From: JAPSGM01 sp036258735
GTDB taxonomy: Bacteria; Chloroflexota; Limnocylindria; QHBO01
NCBI GenBank assembly: GCA_036258735.1
Contig: DATADC010000044.1
Location: 1-16,761, forward strand
DNA: 16,761 nucleotides
Direction of reading: 5' to 3'
Of this stretch, positions 7,206 to 15,562 are shown piece by piece. Made by a program: the position numbers and the translations under genes. The notes under the pieces were generated by a model. It saw only the letters and a list, made by a program, of their open reading frames with translations, was not told where the DNA came from and searched no databases. The first letter of the stretch is position 1; the number at the start of each line of letters is the position of its first letter.

Positions 7206-7220
7206 ATGCTACCCGCGGGT
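7206..7220 (-). promoter_or_regulatory. Near-leaderless promoter and palindrome before etfD
   Basis: Minus-strand TAGCAT (7211-7206) ends nine bases before the etfD ATG at 7196, where there is no Shine-Dalgarno; the leader would be about two bases. The perfect palindrome ACCCGCGGGT (7211-7220) touches the -10 box and could be an operator. A TTGACC (7226-7221) lies only nine bases upstream, too close to act as -35. The 67-base gap to the preceding gene holds nothing else obvious. Confidence 0.4.
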
Positions 7221-7263
7221 GGTCAATGCGAGGCGGCCGGTGAAAGGCGGCAAGCGGCGCCCG

Positions 7264-8190
7264 TCACAGCTCGTCGTACGGCACGTGCCTCAATCGGTCG
7301 AGGTCGACCCGCCATTCGTGGCGGACGCCGCGCGCCTCCATCAGTCGGCTGACGCGCCGTTCCAGCATCTGCTGGAAGGGCGGCTCGGGCGCGTAGAACA
7401 GGCGAAGCAGCGCTGCCTGAAGGACGCCCGGACGCCATGCCTGTGCGGCTTCCAGCTCGGCGAGGCGCGCGGAGAGCTGATCGAGGTACGGGGCGGGCTT
7501 GCCCTCCAGCGCGAACAGGGCCCTCACCAGGTGCAGGCCGGAGTCGGCAGCGTGTGCCCGCATGCCCAGGTCGTCACCGCGAGACGCCGACTTCAGCGAG
7601 TGGACGAAGCCGTGCAGGTAGGCGTCGTACTCCTTCGCGACCCGGTCGGGGTTGACGGCGCCCCCGGCCGCTATGGCCTCGACCAGCGCCTCGAGCTCAC
7701 CATCCTTGTCGAGCAGGACCGCCGCTGAGCCGAGCGGCGGCGGCGCGTCGCCGGTGGACGCCATACGCCGCAGCTGCCCGATGCTCTCGTGCGCGATTTC
7801 GACCGGCGGCGCGTCCGAGCTGAACCGATGCTCGACCAAGGTGCCGCGGCGAGCGCGTTCCTCGTGCGCCTGATCGTGAACGATCACGATGAAGTCGTAG
7901 CTCGACGTCGGTCCGCCACGGCCGAAGCGCCGCGAGCCATGGAGCAGAAGACCCAGGCCATCGGGGTCGCTGCGGACCTCGGCCATGACGCCCGCGACCA
8001 CCGGGTCGAGCAATGCGTCCCCGATCGCCGGGTCGGCGGGGCGAACCTCAAGAGCGGTCGGGGTCGGGGCGGACGCGAGCGCGCGGACCGAATCCGCCGA
8101 TGGCGCGGCCGGACTCACCACCGTCGTCGCCGGCTCAGCGCGGCGCAGCGGCCGAAAACGTGTGCCGACTGCGAATGGATGCTTCAGCAT
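7264..8190 (-). CDS. Nucleotidyltransferase-fold protein with altered active-site motif
   Basis: A 308-residue protein. Residues about 55-120 fit a polymerase-beta-type nucleotidyltransferase core: helix, strand LGLLLHGSRRFG (79-90), then PTSSYDFIVIV (94-104) and a third strand VEIAHES. The usual motif is GS...SDxD; here GS (85-86) is present but the first aspartate is Ser97, leaving only Asp99. Metal-dependent transfer may be weakened or lost. The C-terminal half (about 155-305) is helical, resembling the helical domains that follow this fold in antibiotic- or toxin-related transferases; I cannot assign a substrate. The first 50 residues look unstructured and alanine/proline-rich. I kept the ATG at 8190 because AGGTG lies seven bases upstream and a good promoter sits about 35 bases further up, though a later start is possible. 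It appears to be a single-gene unit. Confidence 0.7.
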   Translation of the reverse strand: MLKHPFAVGTRFRPLRRAEPATTVVSPAAPSADSVRALASAPTPTALEVRPADPAIGDALLDPVVAGVMAEVRSDPDGLGLLLHGSRRFGRGGPTSSYDFIVIVHDQAHEERARRGTLVEHRFSSDAPPVEIAHESIGQLRRMASTGDAPPPLGSAAVLLDKDGELEALVEAIAAGGAVNPDRVAKEYDAYLHGFVHSLKSASRGDDLGMRAHAADSGLHLVRALFALEGKPAPYLDQLSARLAELEAAQAWRPGVLQAALLRLFYAPEPPFQQMLERRVSRLMEARGVRHEWRVDLDRLRHVPYDEL

Positions 8191-8231
8191 GCGGGGGCAC
8201 CTGCGCGAGTGCTGAGGATCGCCTGACGTGA

Positions 8232-8260
8232 ATCATGGACCCGGCCGGCTCGCGGGGCAA
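8232..8260 (-). promoter_or_regulatory. Promoter of the nucleotidyltransferase-fold gene
   Basis: Minus-strand TTGCCC (8260-8255) and CATGAT (8237-8232) are spaced by 17 bases. Transcription near 8225 would give a leader of about 35 bases containing AGGTG seven bases before the ATG at 8190. This is the one minus-strand gene here with a conventional leader, Shine-Dalgarno and spaced promoter. Confidence 0.5.
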
Positions 8261-8299
8261 GGGGGACAGCGGCCGAAAAATACCGGCGCTTGCGCTGCG

Positions 8300-9280
8300 T
8301 CAGTGGTCCCCGCCAGCGAGCTGGTCCACGGCGTGGCGCAAAACCGGCAGCAGCGCGCCCAGCGACTCCGCAGCACCGCGCGGCGAGCCCGGCAGGTTGG
8401 CGATCAGCGAGCCGCCGCGCGTGCCGACCACCGCGCGCGAGAGCGAGGCCATCGGTGTGGAGGCCAGGCCGGAGGCTCGCATGAGCTCCGCCATGCCGGG
8501 CACCTCGCGGTCGATGACGCGCAGCGTGGCCGACGGCGTGACGTCCGTCGGCGTCAGGCCGGTTCCGCCGGTGGTCAGGATGAGCCGATGGCCCTCGTCC
8601 GCGAGCCGCACGAGCGTCGCCGCGATCGTCTCCTCGTCGTCGGTCACGACGACGGGATCCGCCGCGACGTCCCAACCTGCCTCACGCAGCCGGGACACGA
8701 GGGCGGGGCCCGAGGCGTCGTCGCGCTCCCCCGCCGCGGTCCGTGTCGAGATGGTCACGACAGCCGCCTCGTGCGTGCTGGCGGAAGGCGTCCGCGCGGG
8801 ATGCCGCGACCAGGAGCCGCTGCGGCCGCCCTCCTTCTCGATCAGCTCTACCCGCTCGATGACGATGTCGCGTTGGAGTGCCTTGGCCATGTCGTACAGC
8901 GTCAGCGCTGCGACGCTCGCCGAGGTGAGCGCTTCCATCTCCACGCCGGTGCGGGCGGTGGCGCGCGCCTCGGCCCGAACCGTGACCGTTCCCGCGTCCG
9001 GGTCCGCCGTGAGCTCCACCTCCAGGCGGTCCAACGGCAGCGGGTGGCAGAGCGGGATGAGGTCCGCGGTCCGCTTGGCTGCGGCGATCCCCGCCAGGCG
9101 CGCGACGGCGAAGGCGTCGCCCTTGGGCCCGCCGGCATCCAGCAGGATGGCCAGCACGTCGGGGCGCATGCGAACCGTGGCGGCGGCCACGGCGCGGCGG
9201 CTGGTCACCGGCTTTCCGCCCACGTCGACCATGCGAGGAGCGCCCTCGGCGTCGAGGTGGCTCGGCCGTTCCGCGCTCAC
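8300..9280 (-). CDS. moaCB: Bifunctional molybdenum cofactor biosynthesis protein, MoaC-MogA/MoaB fusion
   Basis: A 326-residue fusion of two Moco enzymes. Residues about 5-158 are MoaC, cyclic pyranopterin monophosphate synthase: SHLD...RMVDV, KGDAFAVARLAGI (Lys53), LIPLCHPLPL (His79), ATARTGVEMEALTSASVAAL, and YDMAKAL with Asp130 and Lys133 matching the known catalytic Asp-Lys pair. Residues about 172-326 are a MogA/MoaB-type molybdopterin adenylyltransferase: VTISTR, DDASGPAL, ILTTGGTGLTPTDVTPSAT, IANLPGSPRGAAESL. The two halves are joined by a linker near 159-171. MoaC acts early and MogA late in the pathway, so this is not a fusion of consecutive steps. It starts with a GTG at 9280 that overlaps the moeA stop (GTGA). 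MoaA, MoaD and MoaE are not in the window. Confidence 0.95.
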   Translation of the reverse strand: MSAERPSHLDAEGAPRMVDVGGKPVTSRRAVAAATVRMRPDVLAILLDAGGPKGDAFAVARLAGIAAAKRTADLIPLCHPLPLDRLEVELTADPDAGTVTVRAEARATARTGVEMEALTSASVAALTLYDMAKALQRDIVIERVELIEKEGGRSGSWSRHPARTPSASTHEAAVVTISTRTAAGERDDASGPALVSRLREAGWDVAADPVVVTDDEETIAATLVRLADEGHRLILTTGGTGLTPTDVTPSATLRVIDREVPGMAELMRASGLASTPMASLSRAVVGTRGGSLIANLPGSPRGAAESLGALLPVLRHAVDQLAGGDH

Positions 9281-10473
9281 GCCAGCTCGCCCGTCAGCAG
9301 GGCATCATAGGAACGTCCCTCTTCGGCCGCCTCCTCGCCCTCCGGCACGATCACGAGCGCGTTGGCGGCCGCCAGCGGCCGGAGCTGGTGCGACCCCTGG
9401 CCGCCCGCCGACTCGGCCACGTACCCACCGTCGCCACGCGCCCGCGCGACCACGCGCAGGTAGGCCCGCCGCTCCCGGTCCTTCCCGATGCGCGAGCCGG
9501 ACACCACGCGGATCACCGCGCGGCCGTGCCCGCGGAGGCCAAGCATCGCGCGGATGAGCGGTCGGACGAAGATCTCGAAGGTCACCAGGGCGCTGACCGG
9601 GTTGCCGGGCAGGCCGATCACCGGCCTATCGCGGACCGTCCCGAAGGCGAGCGGCTTTCCGGGCTGCACGCGGATGCGCCAGAAGTCGACGCTGCCGTTG
9701 GCCTCGATCACCGTGCGCACGTGGTCGTGCCGCCCCACCGAGACGCCGCCGCTCGCCACAACGAGATCGACCTCCGACAGCGCGCCGAGCAGCACGCGGG
9801 CGATGACTCCCGGGTCGTCGACGGCACGCGGCAGCACCACGGCCTCGCCGCCGGCTTCGGCCACGGCCGCGGCCAGCGAGAACGAGTTGGCGTCGTGGAT
9901 CTGGCCCGCGCCCAGCGGCTCGCCTGGCGCGCGCAGCTCGTCGCCGGTCGACAGGATCGCCACCCGTGGGCGGCGGCGGGCCTCGACCGCGCCGATACCC
10001 AGCGAGGCGAGCACCGCGATCGCAGCCGGCGTCAGCGGCGCAGCGGCCAGCTCGACGACGTCGCCTCGCCGCGTGTCCTCTCCCGCGTGGCGCAGGTAGG
10101 CTCCGGACGGCGCGACCGGCACGGAGACGACGCCATCTCGCTCGCTCACTGCCTCCAGCGGGACGACCGCGTCCGCCCCCCGGGGCATTGGTGCGCCAGT
10201 CATGATGCGAACGGCAGTGCCCTCTGCGACGGCCACGTCGGCCGCCGCACCGGCCGACGACTCCCCGACCACCCGCAGCTCGCCCGGAGCGTCGGCGGCG
10301 CGAACGGCGAAGCCGTCCATGCTGGAGTTGTCGAAGGGCGGCACGTCGACCGCGGCGGTGAAGCGGAAGGCCGCGGGGACGCGGCCGCAGCCTCGGTCCA
10401 GTTGAAGGGACTCGGTCGGCGTCACCCGCGCGTGAGCCAGGATCGCGCCGAGGGCCTCCTCGACGGACAGCAT
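9277..10473 (-). CDS. moeA: Molybdopterin molybdenumtransferase MoeA
   Basis: A 398-residue MoeA of normal length. It inserts molybdate into adenylated molybdopterin, completing Moco. Domains run in the usual order: N-terminal VPPFDNSSMDGFAVRA (44-59), then RIMTGAPMPRGADAVVPLE (89-107), the MoCF-binding core with AILSTGDEL (172-180), QIHDANS (191-197), ASGGVSVGRHD (240-250) and IGLPGNPVSALVTFE (286-300), and a small C-terminal beta domain. The ATG lies four bases after the membrane-protease stop, and the stop overlaps moaCB, so all three are co-transcribed. Because MogA activity is fused in the next gene, the two final Moco steps are encoded side by side. Confidence 0.95.
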   Translation of the reverse strand: MLSVEEALGAILAHARVTPTESLQLDRGCGRVPAAFRFTAAVDVPPFDNSSMDGFAVRAADAPGELRVVGESSAGAAADVAVAEGTAVRIMTGAPMPRGADAVVPLEAVSERDGVVSVPVAPSGAYLRHAGEDTRRGDVVELAAAPLTPAAIAVLASLGIGAVEARRRPRVAILSTGDELRAPGEPLGAGQIHDANSFSLAAAVAEAGGEAVVLPRAVDDPGVIARVLLGALSEVDLVVASGGVSVGRHDHVRTVIEANGSVDFWRIRVQPGKPLAFGTVRDRPVIGLPGNPVSALVTFEIFVRPLIRAMLGLRGHGRAVIRVVSGSRIGKDRERRAYLRVVARARGDGGYVAESAGGQGSHQLRPLAAANALVIVPEGEEAAEEGRSYDALLTGELA

Positions 10474-10477
10474 CGGT

Positions 10478-11602
10478 CTAGACGCCCAGCTTCATGCGCG
10501 TGTCTACCAGGCGCAGGATGCCGGCGCGCGTCAGCAGCCCGAGCACCGTGCGCCCGTCCTCGGCGACCACCGGAAGCTGGTTCACCTCGCGGTTCTGGAG
10601 GACGTCCAGTGCCTTCTCCAGCTGGTCGTCGGGCCCCACCTTGGCCAGGTCGGCGTGGCGGGTCATGATGTCGGTCACCCGCGCCCCCGGCCAGTCGTCG
10701 CGCCCGATGCGGCGGATGTCCGACAGGGTCACGATCCCCGCCAGCCCGCCGTCGTCGTGGCGAACCAGGAACGATCGGTTCTCCCCGCGCATGAGTCGCT
10801 CGTTGACCAGGTCGGCGACCGATTCGTTGGGCGTGACCGACGGGGGCTCCGCCTCCATCACGTCGCGGACCCGCACGCCGCGCAGCAGCCGCTGGACGCT
10901 GAGCTGAGCGACCGACGACTCGGCCGCGCTGGAGATGAACCAGCCGATCAGGGCGAGCCAGATGCCGCTGAAGACGTCGCCCTCGAAGGCGATGTAGGCG
11001 CCGATGCCGATGAGCAGGTACCCGAAGCCACGACCCACCGTGGCGGCGTTGCGCGTGGCGGCGAACTGGTCGCCGCGCAGCTTCCAGAGCAGCGCGCGCA
11101 GCAGCCGCCCGCCGTCCATCGGGAAGCCGGGGATGAGGTTGAAGAGCCCCAGCGTCACGTTGATGAATGCCAGCCAGCCCAGGACCGCGGCCAGCTGCTC
11201 CTGGCCGGCGACGACACCGATGACGTAGAACGCCGCGCCGACCAGCAGGCTGCACAACGGGCCGGCCGCGGCGATGAGCGCCTCCTGGCGGGGTGTCCGA
11301 GCATCGCCCTCCAGCGTCGCCGCGCCGCCGAACACGAACAGCGTGATGTCGCGCACCGTGACGCCGAAGCGCCGGGCCACCAGCGCGTGCGAGAGCTCGT
11401 GCGCCAGGACCGATGCGAAGAACAGCGCCGCCACCACGGCCGCCACCGCCCAGTACATGAGCGGCTCCCAGCCGGGAAAGTTGCGCGGCAGGTTGCCGAT
11501 GGCCAGCGAGTATGTGACCAAGAAGGCGATCACCAGCCAAGACGGGTGCAGCGCGATGCGGATGCCGGCGATGCTGCCGATCGAGAAGGACGAGGGACCC
11601 AT
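10478..11602 (-). CDS. Site-2-protease family (M50) membrane metalloprotease with two CBS domains
   Basis: A 374-residue membrane protein. The zinc site is visible: HELSH (His68, Glu69, His72) and the third ligand in FPMDGGRLLRALLW (Asp163). About six hydrophobic segments cover residues 15-225. The C-terminal part has two CBS domains (about 243-302 and 306-370), ending GLLTRAGILRLVD, which bind adenine nucleotides in other proteins and may gate the protease. This matches the SpoIVFB-like, CBS-containing M50 group of archaea, actinobacteria and Chloroflexi. Substrate unknown. It heads the operon with moeA and moaCB (four-base gap). No Shine-Dalgarno precedes the ATG at 11602; instead TACACT lies eight bases upstream. 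The DUF1461-like gene ends only 25 bases upstream, so read-through is also possible. Confidence 0.92.
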   Translation of the reverse strand: MGPSSFSIGSIAGIRIALHPSWLVIAFLVTYSLAIGNLPRNFPGWEPLMYWAVAAVVAALFFASVLAHELSHALVARRFGVTVRDITLFVFGGAATLEGDARTPRQEALIAAAGPLCSLLVGAAFYVIGVVAGQEQLAAVLGWLAFINVTLGLFNLIPGFPMDGGRLLRALLWKLRGDQFAATRNAATVGRGFGYLLIGIGAYIAFEGDVFSGIWLALIGWFISSAAESSVAQLSVQRLLRGVRVRDVMEAEPPSVTPNESVADLVNERLMRGENRSFLVRHDDGGLAGIVTLSDIRRIGRDDWPGARVTDIMTRHADLAKVGPDDQLEKALDVLQNREVNQLPVVAEDGRTVLGLLTRAGILRLVDTRMKLGV

Positions 11603-11610
11603 CTGCCGGC

Positions 11611-11616
11611 AGTGTA
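11611..11616 (-). promoter_or_regulatory. -10 box giving a leaderless M50-moeA-moaCB message
   Basis: Minus-strand TACACT (11616-11611) ends eight bases before the ATG at 11602, which lacks a Shine-Dalgarno. No good -35 hexamer is seen 16-18 bases upstream. Confidence 0.45.
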
Positions 11617-11627
11617 GCCCGCGACCC

Positions 11628-12290
11628 TCAGCGCTCCTCCGGCGCCGCGAGGTCGCGGCGCGCGAGCAACGCCACCAGGACCGCGCCAGCCACGATGGTC
11701 GCCCCGGCCACCAGCGCTACTTCGAACCAGAACGGCTGGGGGAAGAAGCGCAAGAGGTTGGAATCGGGCCCGAACTGCCATGTCCCGGCCTCGAAGAAGA
11801 TGGCATGGAACGCCGCGAAAGCGGCGTCGAAGGCCAGGGCGAAGGTCGCCGCCAGGAGCACCGCCAGGCCGGCCAGCCCTCCCGCAGCGAGCAGCATGAT
11901 CCGCCCGCGCCGGCGCCGTTCCGCCCGCAGCCTCCGCGCCCCGAGGAACGCGATCACGAGGGCCAGTGCGTCGGCCAGCAGCAGCCCGCGCACCACGCCG
12001 CCGACGTCGCGCATGTGGCTGCGCTCCTCGGCGTCGAGAACCGGCTCCGGTGACCCGCCGAGGCCGATGGTGAAGTGGCCGTCGGTGAGCAGGTCGCCCA
12101 GCATGGCGGCGGTGGCGCCGTCAACCTCTCCCTGCGTGGCGCCCAGGCGCTCGGGCACCTGGTGGCGCGCCTGCATCAGGGAGACGACCGGCGGCGCGAA
12201 GAGGAGCAGCGGGCCGCTGAGCAGGATCGCGAGCGCCACCGCGACGCCGAACACGAAGCCGACCAGGGGGTGCGTGCGGGGCTGGCTCAT
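11628..12290 (-). CDS. DUF1461-like (TIGR01906-type) integral membrane protein
   Basis: A 220-residue protein with about four membrane helices (near 10-33, 96-117, 133-155, 190-210). The loop after the first helix holds a conserved-looking ERSHMRDV (89-96), and FHAIFFEAGTWQF (161-173) followed by LLRFFPQPFW (179-188) matches the pattern I recall for the DUF1461/TIGR01906 family. No function is known. It lies 27 bases after the YvlD-like gene and ends 25 bases before the M50 protease, so these small membrane genes may be co-transcribed. A weak AGGA sits three bases before the ATG. Confidence 0.75.
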   Translation of the reverse strand: MSQPRTHPLVGFVFGVAVALAILLSGPLLLFAPPVVSLMQARHQVPERLGATQGEVDGATAAMLGDLLTDGHFTIGLGGSPEPVLDAEERSHMRDVGGVVRGLLLADALALVIAFLGARRLRAERRRRGRIMLLAAGGLAGLAVLLAATFALAFDAAFAAFHAIFFEAGTWQFGPDSNLLRFFPQPFWFEVALVAGATIVAGAVLVALLARRDLAAPEER

Positions 12291-12317
12291 CGGTCCTGCG
12301 CGACGTGATGGCGCAGG

Positions 12318-12707
12318 CTAGAAGAGCTTTCCCGGCAGGCGGCTGGCGCCGACGATCATGGACAGGATCCAGCCCACGATCGAGATCACGATTGACCCGA
12401 GCAACGCCGCCCAGAAGTCGTCCACGCGCAGGCCCAGGTTCAGCTGGTCGCTGATGGCTCCGGTCAGCATCAGCATCAGCGCGTTGATGACCAGCAGGAA
12501 GAGGCCCAGCGTGACGAGGCTGATGGGGAAGGTGAGGATGCGCAGGATCGGCCGAATGTAGCTGTTCACCAGGCTGAAGACGATCGCCACCAGGAGGAAC
12601 TTCCACCACCAGTTGCCGTCCGACTGGTCCAACTCCAGGCCAGGAACGATGAGGACCGCCACGTACAGCGCCGCCGCGTTGACGAGGATCTGCAGCACCC
12701 GATCCAT
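12318..12707 (-). CDS. Superfamily IV phage-holin-like (YvlD-type) small membrane protein
   Basis: A 129-residue protein with four membrane helices (about 5-22, 36-50, 58-83, 97-120). The core NSYIRPILRILTFPISLVTL (48-67), followed by GLFLLVINALMLMLTG and then FWAALLGSIVISIV (99-112), is characteristic of the Phage_holin_4_2/YvlD family. Despite the family name these are usually chromosomal proteins of unknown or stress-related function, and no other phage gene is present. It is the first gene of a likely two-gene unit with the DUF1461-like protein. The ATG has TACGCT seven bases upstream and no Shine-Dalgarno. Confidence 0.88.
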   Translation of the reverse strand: MDRVLQILVNAAALYVAVLIVPGLELDQSDGNWWWKFLLVAIVFSLVNSYIRPILRILTFPISLVTLGLFLLVINALMLMLTGAISDQLNLGLRVDDFWAALLGSIVISIVGWILSMIVGASRLPGKLF

Positions 12708-12714
12708 AGTCGCA

Positions 12715-12720
12715 AGCGTA
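12715..12720 (-). promoter_or_regulatory. -10 box giving a leaderless holin-like/DUF1461 message
   Basis: Minus-strand TACGCT (12720-12715) ends seven bases before the ATG at 12707. No -35 is evident and no Shine-Dalgarno is present. The 74-base gap to guaD holds no convincing terminator. Confidence 0.45.
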
Positions 12721-12781
12721 TCCGATGTGCCCGCCCACGCCGCGCGGTCTCAGGGCTGCGCCCCGGCGTCAGGATCCCGAT

Positions 12782-14107
12782 TCAGCCAGCCGGCAGCATG
12801 CGTCCACGCACCCAGGCGCCGCGAACCATGCGCGGGTGTGGGCGGAAGATCAGCCGGCTCATGAGCTCATCCGGCTCCGTGGGATCCGCGTCTCCGGGCA
12901 GCGGCGCGGTGACCGCCGGGTCCACGACGATAACGTCCGCCTCCTTCCCCGCCTCCAGCGAGCCGATGCGATCGCCGAGGCCCAGCGCGCGGGCGCCGTC
13001 GAGCGAACCGAGGCGCAGCCAGTCGAGCGGGACCAGCGGCGGCGAATGCTTGTCGCCGCCCAGCGCCAGGACGCGCTGGGTGATGGCGCCGGCGCGCATG
13101 ACGCTGAACATCGACAGCTCGGGGCCGGCCGCGACGTCCGACCCCAGGCCGACCGCCATCCCCGCCCCGACGTAGCGGCTCAGCCGCATCAGGCCACTGG
13201 CCAGGAAGAGGTTCGAGGCGGGGCAATGCGCGACCGCGGACCCGGAGGCCGCGAGGCGGCTCACCTCCGAGTCGGACAGGTGGATGGCGTGGGCCAGGAT
13301 GGCGCGCGGGCCGAGGCCGCCGGCGCGTTCGTAGACATCGACGTAGTCGCGGGCGCCCGGAAAGAGGCGCAGCACCTCGCGGCACTCGGCGGCATCTTCA
13401 GCGAGATGCGTCTGCCAGTACGCCCCGTAGTGCGCCGCCAGGCGCGCGGACTCGGCGAGCAGCTCCGCGCTGCACGAGATGGCGAAGCGCGGGGTGAAGG
13501 CGTAGGCCAGGCGACCGTCATCGTTCCCGTGCCAGCGCTCGCACAGCTGGGCCGACTGCGCCAGGCTGGTGGCCAGGATATCGGCGGGCGCGATCTCCGG
13601 GTCGTAGGTGATGCGATCCATCATCACCTTGCCGATGACGGCGCGGATGCCATGCGCCTCGGCAGCGGCGAAGCAGGCGTCGGCGCTGTCGGGCCACAGG
13701 GCCGCATAGGCGCAGATGGTCGTCGTCCCCGCGGCGGCCAGTGCCCGCAGCGCGAGCGGGAGCTGCCGCTTCGCCGCGTCCCGGTCGAACGCGCGTTCCA
13801 GCGGGAAGATGTAGCGCTGGAGCCAGTCCAGCAGTTCCATGCCGGCTCCGAGGCCCGCATTCGGGATCTGAGGAAGGTGCACGTGCAGGTCGACCATGCC
13901 CGGCATGGCTACCCACGGCCGGACGTCGACGACTTCCCCTGGCGCCGGCGCATCGGTCCAGGCAGCCACCGCGGTGAGGCGGCCGGCGCCATCCACCTCG
14001 ACGCGTGCGTCAGGAAGGTGCAGCGTCCCGCCCGCGTCCAGCGGGGTCAGCAGCCGAGCGCGCAGGGTGAAGGGCGGTCGTTGCGGCAGTGCCGTGTGGT
14101 CGGGCAC
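12782..14107 (-). CDS. guaD: Guanine deaminase-like amidohydrolase
   Basis: A 441-residue metal-dependent hydrolase, the same size as bacterial guanine deaminase, which converts guanine to xanthine and ammonia. The metal site reads PGMVDLHVHLPQ (His75, His77), THLAED (His234, Glu237), LAHAIHLSD (His273) and VGLGSDVAAG (Asp324). Guanine-deaminase-specific stretches are present: ELLDWLQRYIFPLERAF (91-107), IGKVMMDR (158-165), FTPRFAISCSAELL (204-217), LFPGARDYVDVYERAG (248-263) and HCPASNLFLASGL (294-306). PQIPNAGLG replaces the more usual PQT segment after HxH, so activity on a related aminopurine or triazine is the alternative. The start is a GTG at 14107, six bases after TAGGAT, which could act either as a -10 box or, through AGGA, as a Shine-Dalgarno. 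Confidence 0.85.
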   Translation of the reverse strand: MPDHTALPQRPPFTLRARLLTPLDAGGTLHLPDARVEVDGAGRLTAVAAWTDAPAPGEVVDVRPWVAMPGMVDLHVHLPQIPNAGLGAGMELLDWLQRYIFPLERAFDRDAAKRQLPLALRALAAAGTTTICAYAALWPDSADACFAAAEAHGIRAVIGKVMMDRITYDPEIAPADILATSLAQSAQLCERWHGNDDGRLAYAFTPRFAISCSAELLAESARLAAHYGAYWQTHLAEDAAECREVLRLFPGARDYVDVYERAGGLGPRAILAHAIHLSDSEVSRLAASGSAVAHCPASNLFLASGLMRLSRYVGAGMAVGLGSDVAAGPELSMFSVMRAGAITQRVLALGGDKHSPPLVPLDWLRLGSLDGARALGLGDRIGSLEAGKEADVIVVDPAVTAPLPGDADPTEPDELMSRLIFRPHPRMVRGAWVRGRMLPAG

Positions 14108-14113
14108 GCCGTG

Positions 14114-14119
14114 ATCCTA
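14114..14119 (-). promoter_or_regulatory. TAGGAT box before guaD: -10 element or ribosome binding site
   Basis: Minus-strand TAGGAT (14119-14114) ends six bases before the GTG at 14107. It fits the -10 boxes of other starts in this window, but the AGGA inside it is also at an acceptable Shine-Dalgarno distance (seven bases). The two readings cannot be separated from sequence. The gap to the GNAT gene is only 49 bases. Confidence 0.4.
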
Positions 14120-14156
14120 GCGGCGGGCCAGCGCCGCGCCACGCGAACCTGCCTGC

Positions 14157-14728
<572 letters not shown>

Positions 14729-14732
<4 letters not shown>

Positions 14733-15421
14733 GCGGGTCCGCCCCCGGCTGCCGGTGACGCGGTTCGCAGGATGGCCGCCGCCGCCACCACACCGATCGC
14801 CACCCCGGCGAGGAAGATCGGCCAGGCGAATTCGGTCGGCGTGCCCCCTTCCAGCACTACCCCGGCGTTGAGCGTGAAGCTAACGATGACCACCAGGCCA
14901 CCCAGCAGCAGGCCCGCGACCGGCAGGAGGCCTGCCCTTGCCTCCAGGCCCGCCCGATAGCGCCCGGCCAGCACCAGCCCGAAGCCGATCAGCGCCGCGC
15001 TGATGGCGACCGGCGCCCACACCGGGCCTGCCCACGGCACGGGCAGCAGGAAGAGCAGGTCCCAGGTGGTGAGGGCCGACGGCCAGCCGCTAAAGACCCA
15101 CAGCCAGAAGTAGTAGCCGATGTCCCAGATGCCGAAGACAACCGCCGCCCACGCCAGCCGCTCGAGCCCGGCACGGCCCACCACCCAGCCCACCGAGCCG
15201 ATCATGAACAGCGTGGCAGCTTCTCGCCCCAGCTCGATCCACCCCAGCCGCCCGCTCAGCTCGGTCCCGATCTCGATCGGGAATACGTCGCCGGTCCCGT
15301 GGCCCAGCGCCTGGCGCAGGTAGACGACCACCGCCGACTCGAGGTACGCCATCGCCAAGGCGTAGACGGCGACCGCCACCACGAGGCCGGCCGGCGGCAG
15401 CGACCGCGAAAGGGTTCTCAT
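14729..15421 (-). CDS. Conserved six-helix membrane protein of unknown function
   Basis: A 230-residue, strongly hydrophobic protein with about six membrane helices (near 11-35, 68-85, 88-110, 132-152, 165-188, 199-218). Polar residues sit within or beside helices in a pattern that looks conserved: AYLESAVVVYLR (25-36), WIELGREAATLFM (61-73), FGIWDIGYYFWL (96-107) and TTWDLLFLLPVPWAGPVWAP (118-137). I recall similar sequences annotated only as hypothetical membrane proteins. No transporter or enzyme motif is recognisable. It overlaps the GNAT gene. The ATG at 15421 lacks a Shine-Dalgarno, with TAGATT seven bases upstream. Confidence 0.75.
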
Positions 15422-15428
15422 CGCAGGA

Positions 15429-15434
15429 AATCTA
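15429..15434 (-). promoter_or_regulatory. -10 box giving a leaderless message for the six-helix protein and GNAT gene
   Basis: Minus-strand TAGATT (15434-15429) ends seven bases before the ATG at 15421. The divergent intergenic region (15422-15575) also contains the perfect palindrome CGATCGATCG (15481-15490). No clear -35 was found. Confidence 0.45.
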
Positions 15435-15562
15435 GCCCACCCGGCGGCCCGTGGCGGACGCAGGCACCCACCCGTCCGGGCGATCGATCGCGGTGCGACG
15501 CGTCAACCCACCGGCGCCGTTGGCCCCTCACTTGCACGTAGGGCGAGCATTCGCATGCTTAT

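Noticed and set aside
8146..8280. 13-base direct repeat CAGCGGCCGAAAA at 8146-8158 and 8268-8280
   Set aside because: One copy is in the coding region and the other between genes, with no further structure; chance is likely at this GC content.
8276..8300. Intrinsic terminator after moaCB (GCGCAAGCGC followed by TATTTTT)
   Set aside because: The stem would be four pairs with a two-base loop, too weak to count as a terminator despite the T-run.
8235..9557. Long plus-strand open frames opposite moaCB and moeA
   Set aside because: Both minus-strand genes are unmistakable, and the antisense translations are Ser/Arg/Ala-rich with no domain pattern.
12318..12707. Prophage remnant suggested by the holin-like family name
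   Set aside because: The YvlD/superfamily IV group is mostly chromosomal, and no other phage gene, attachment site or integrase is present.
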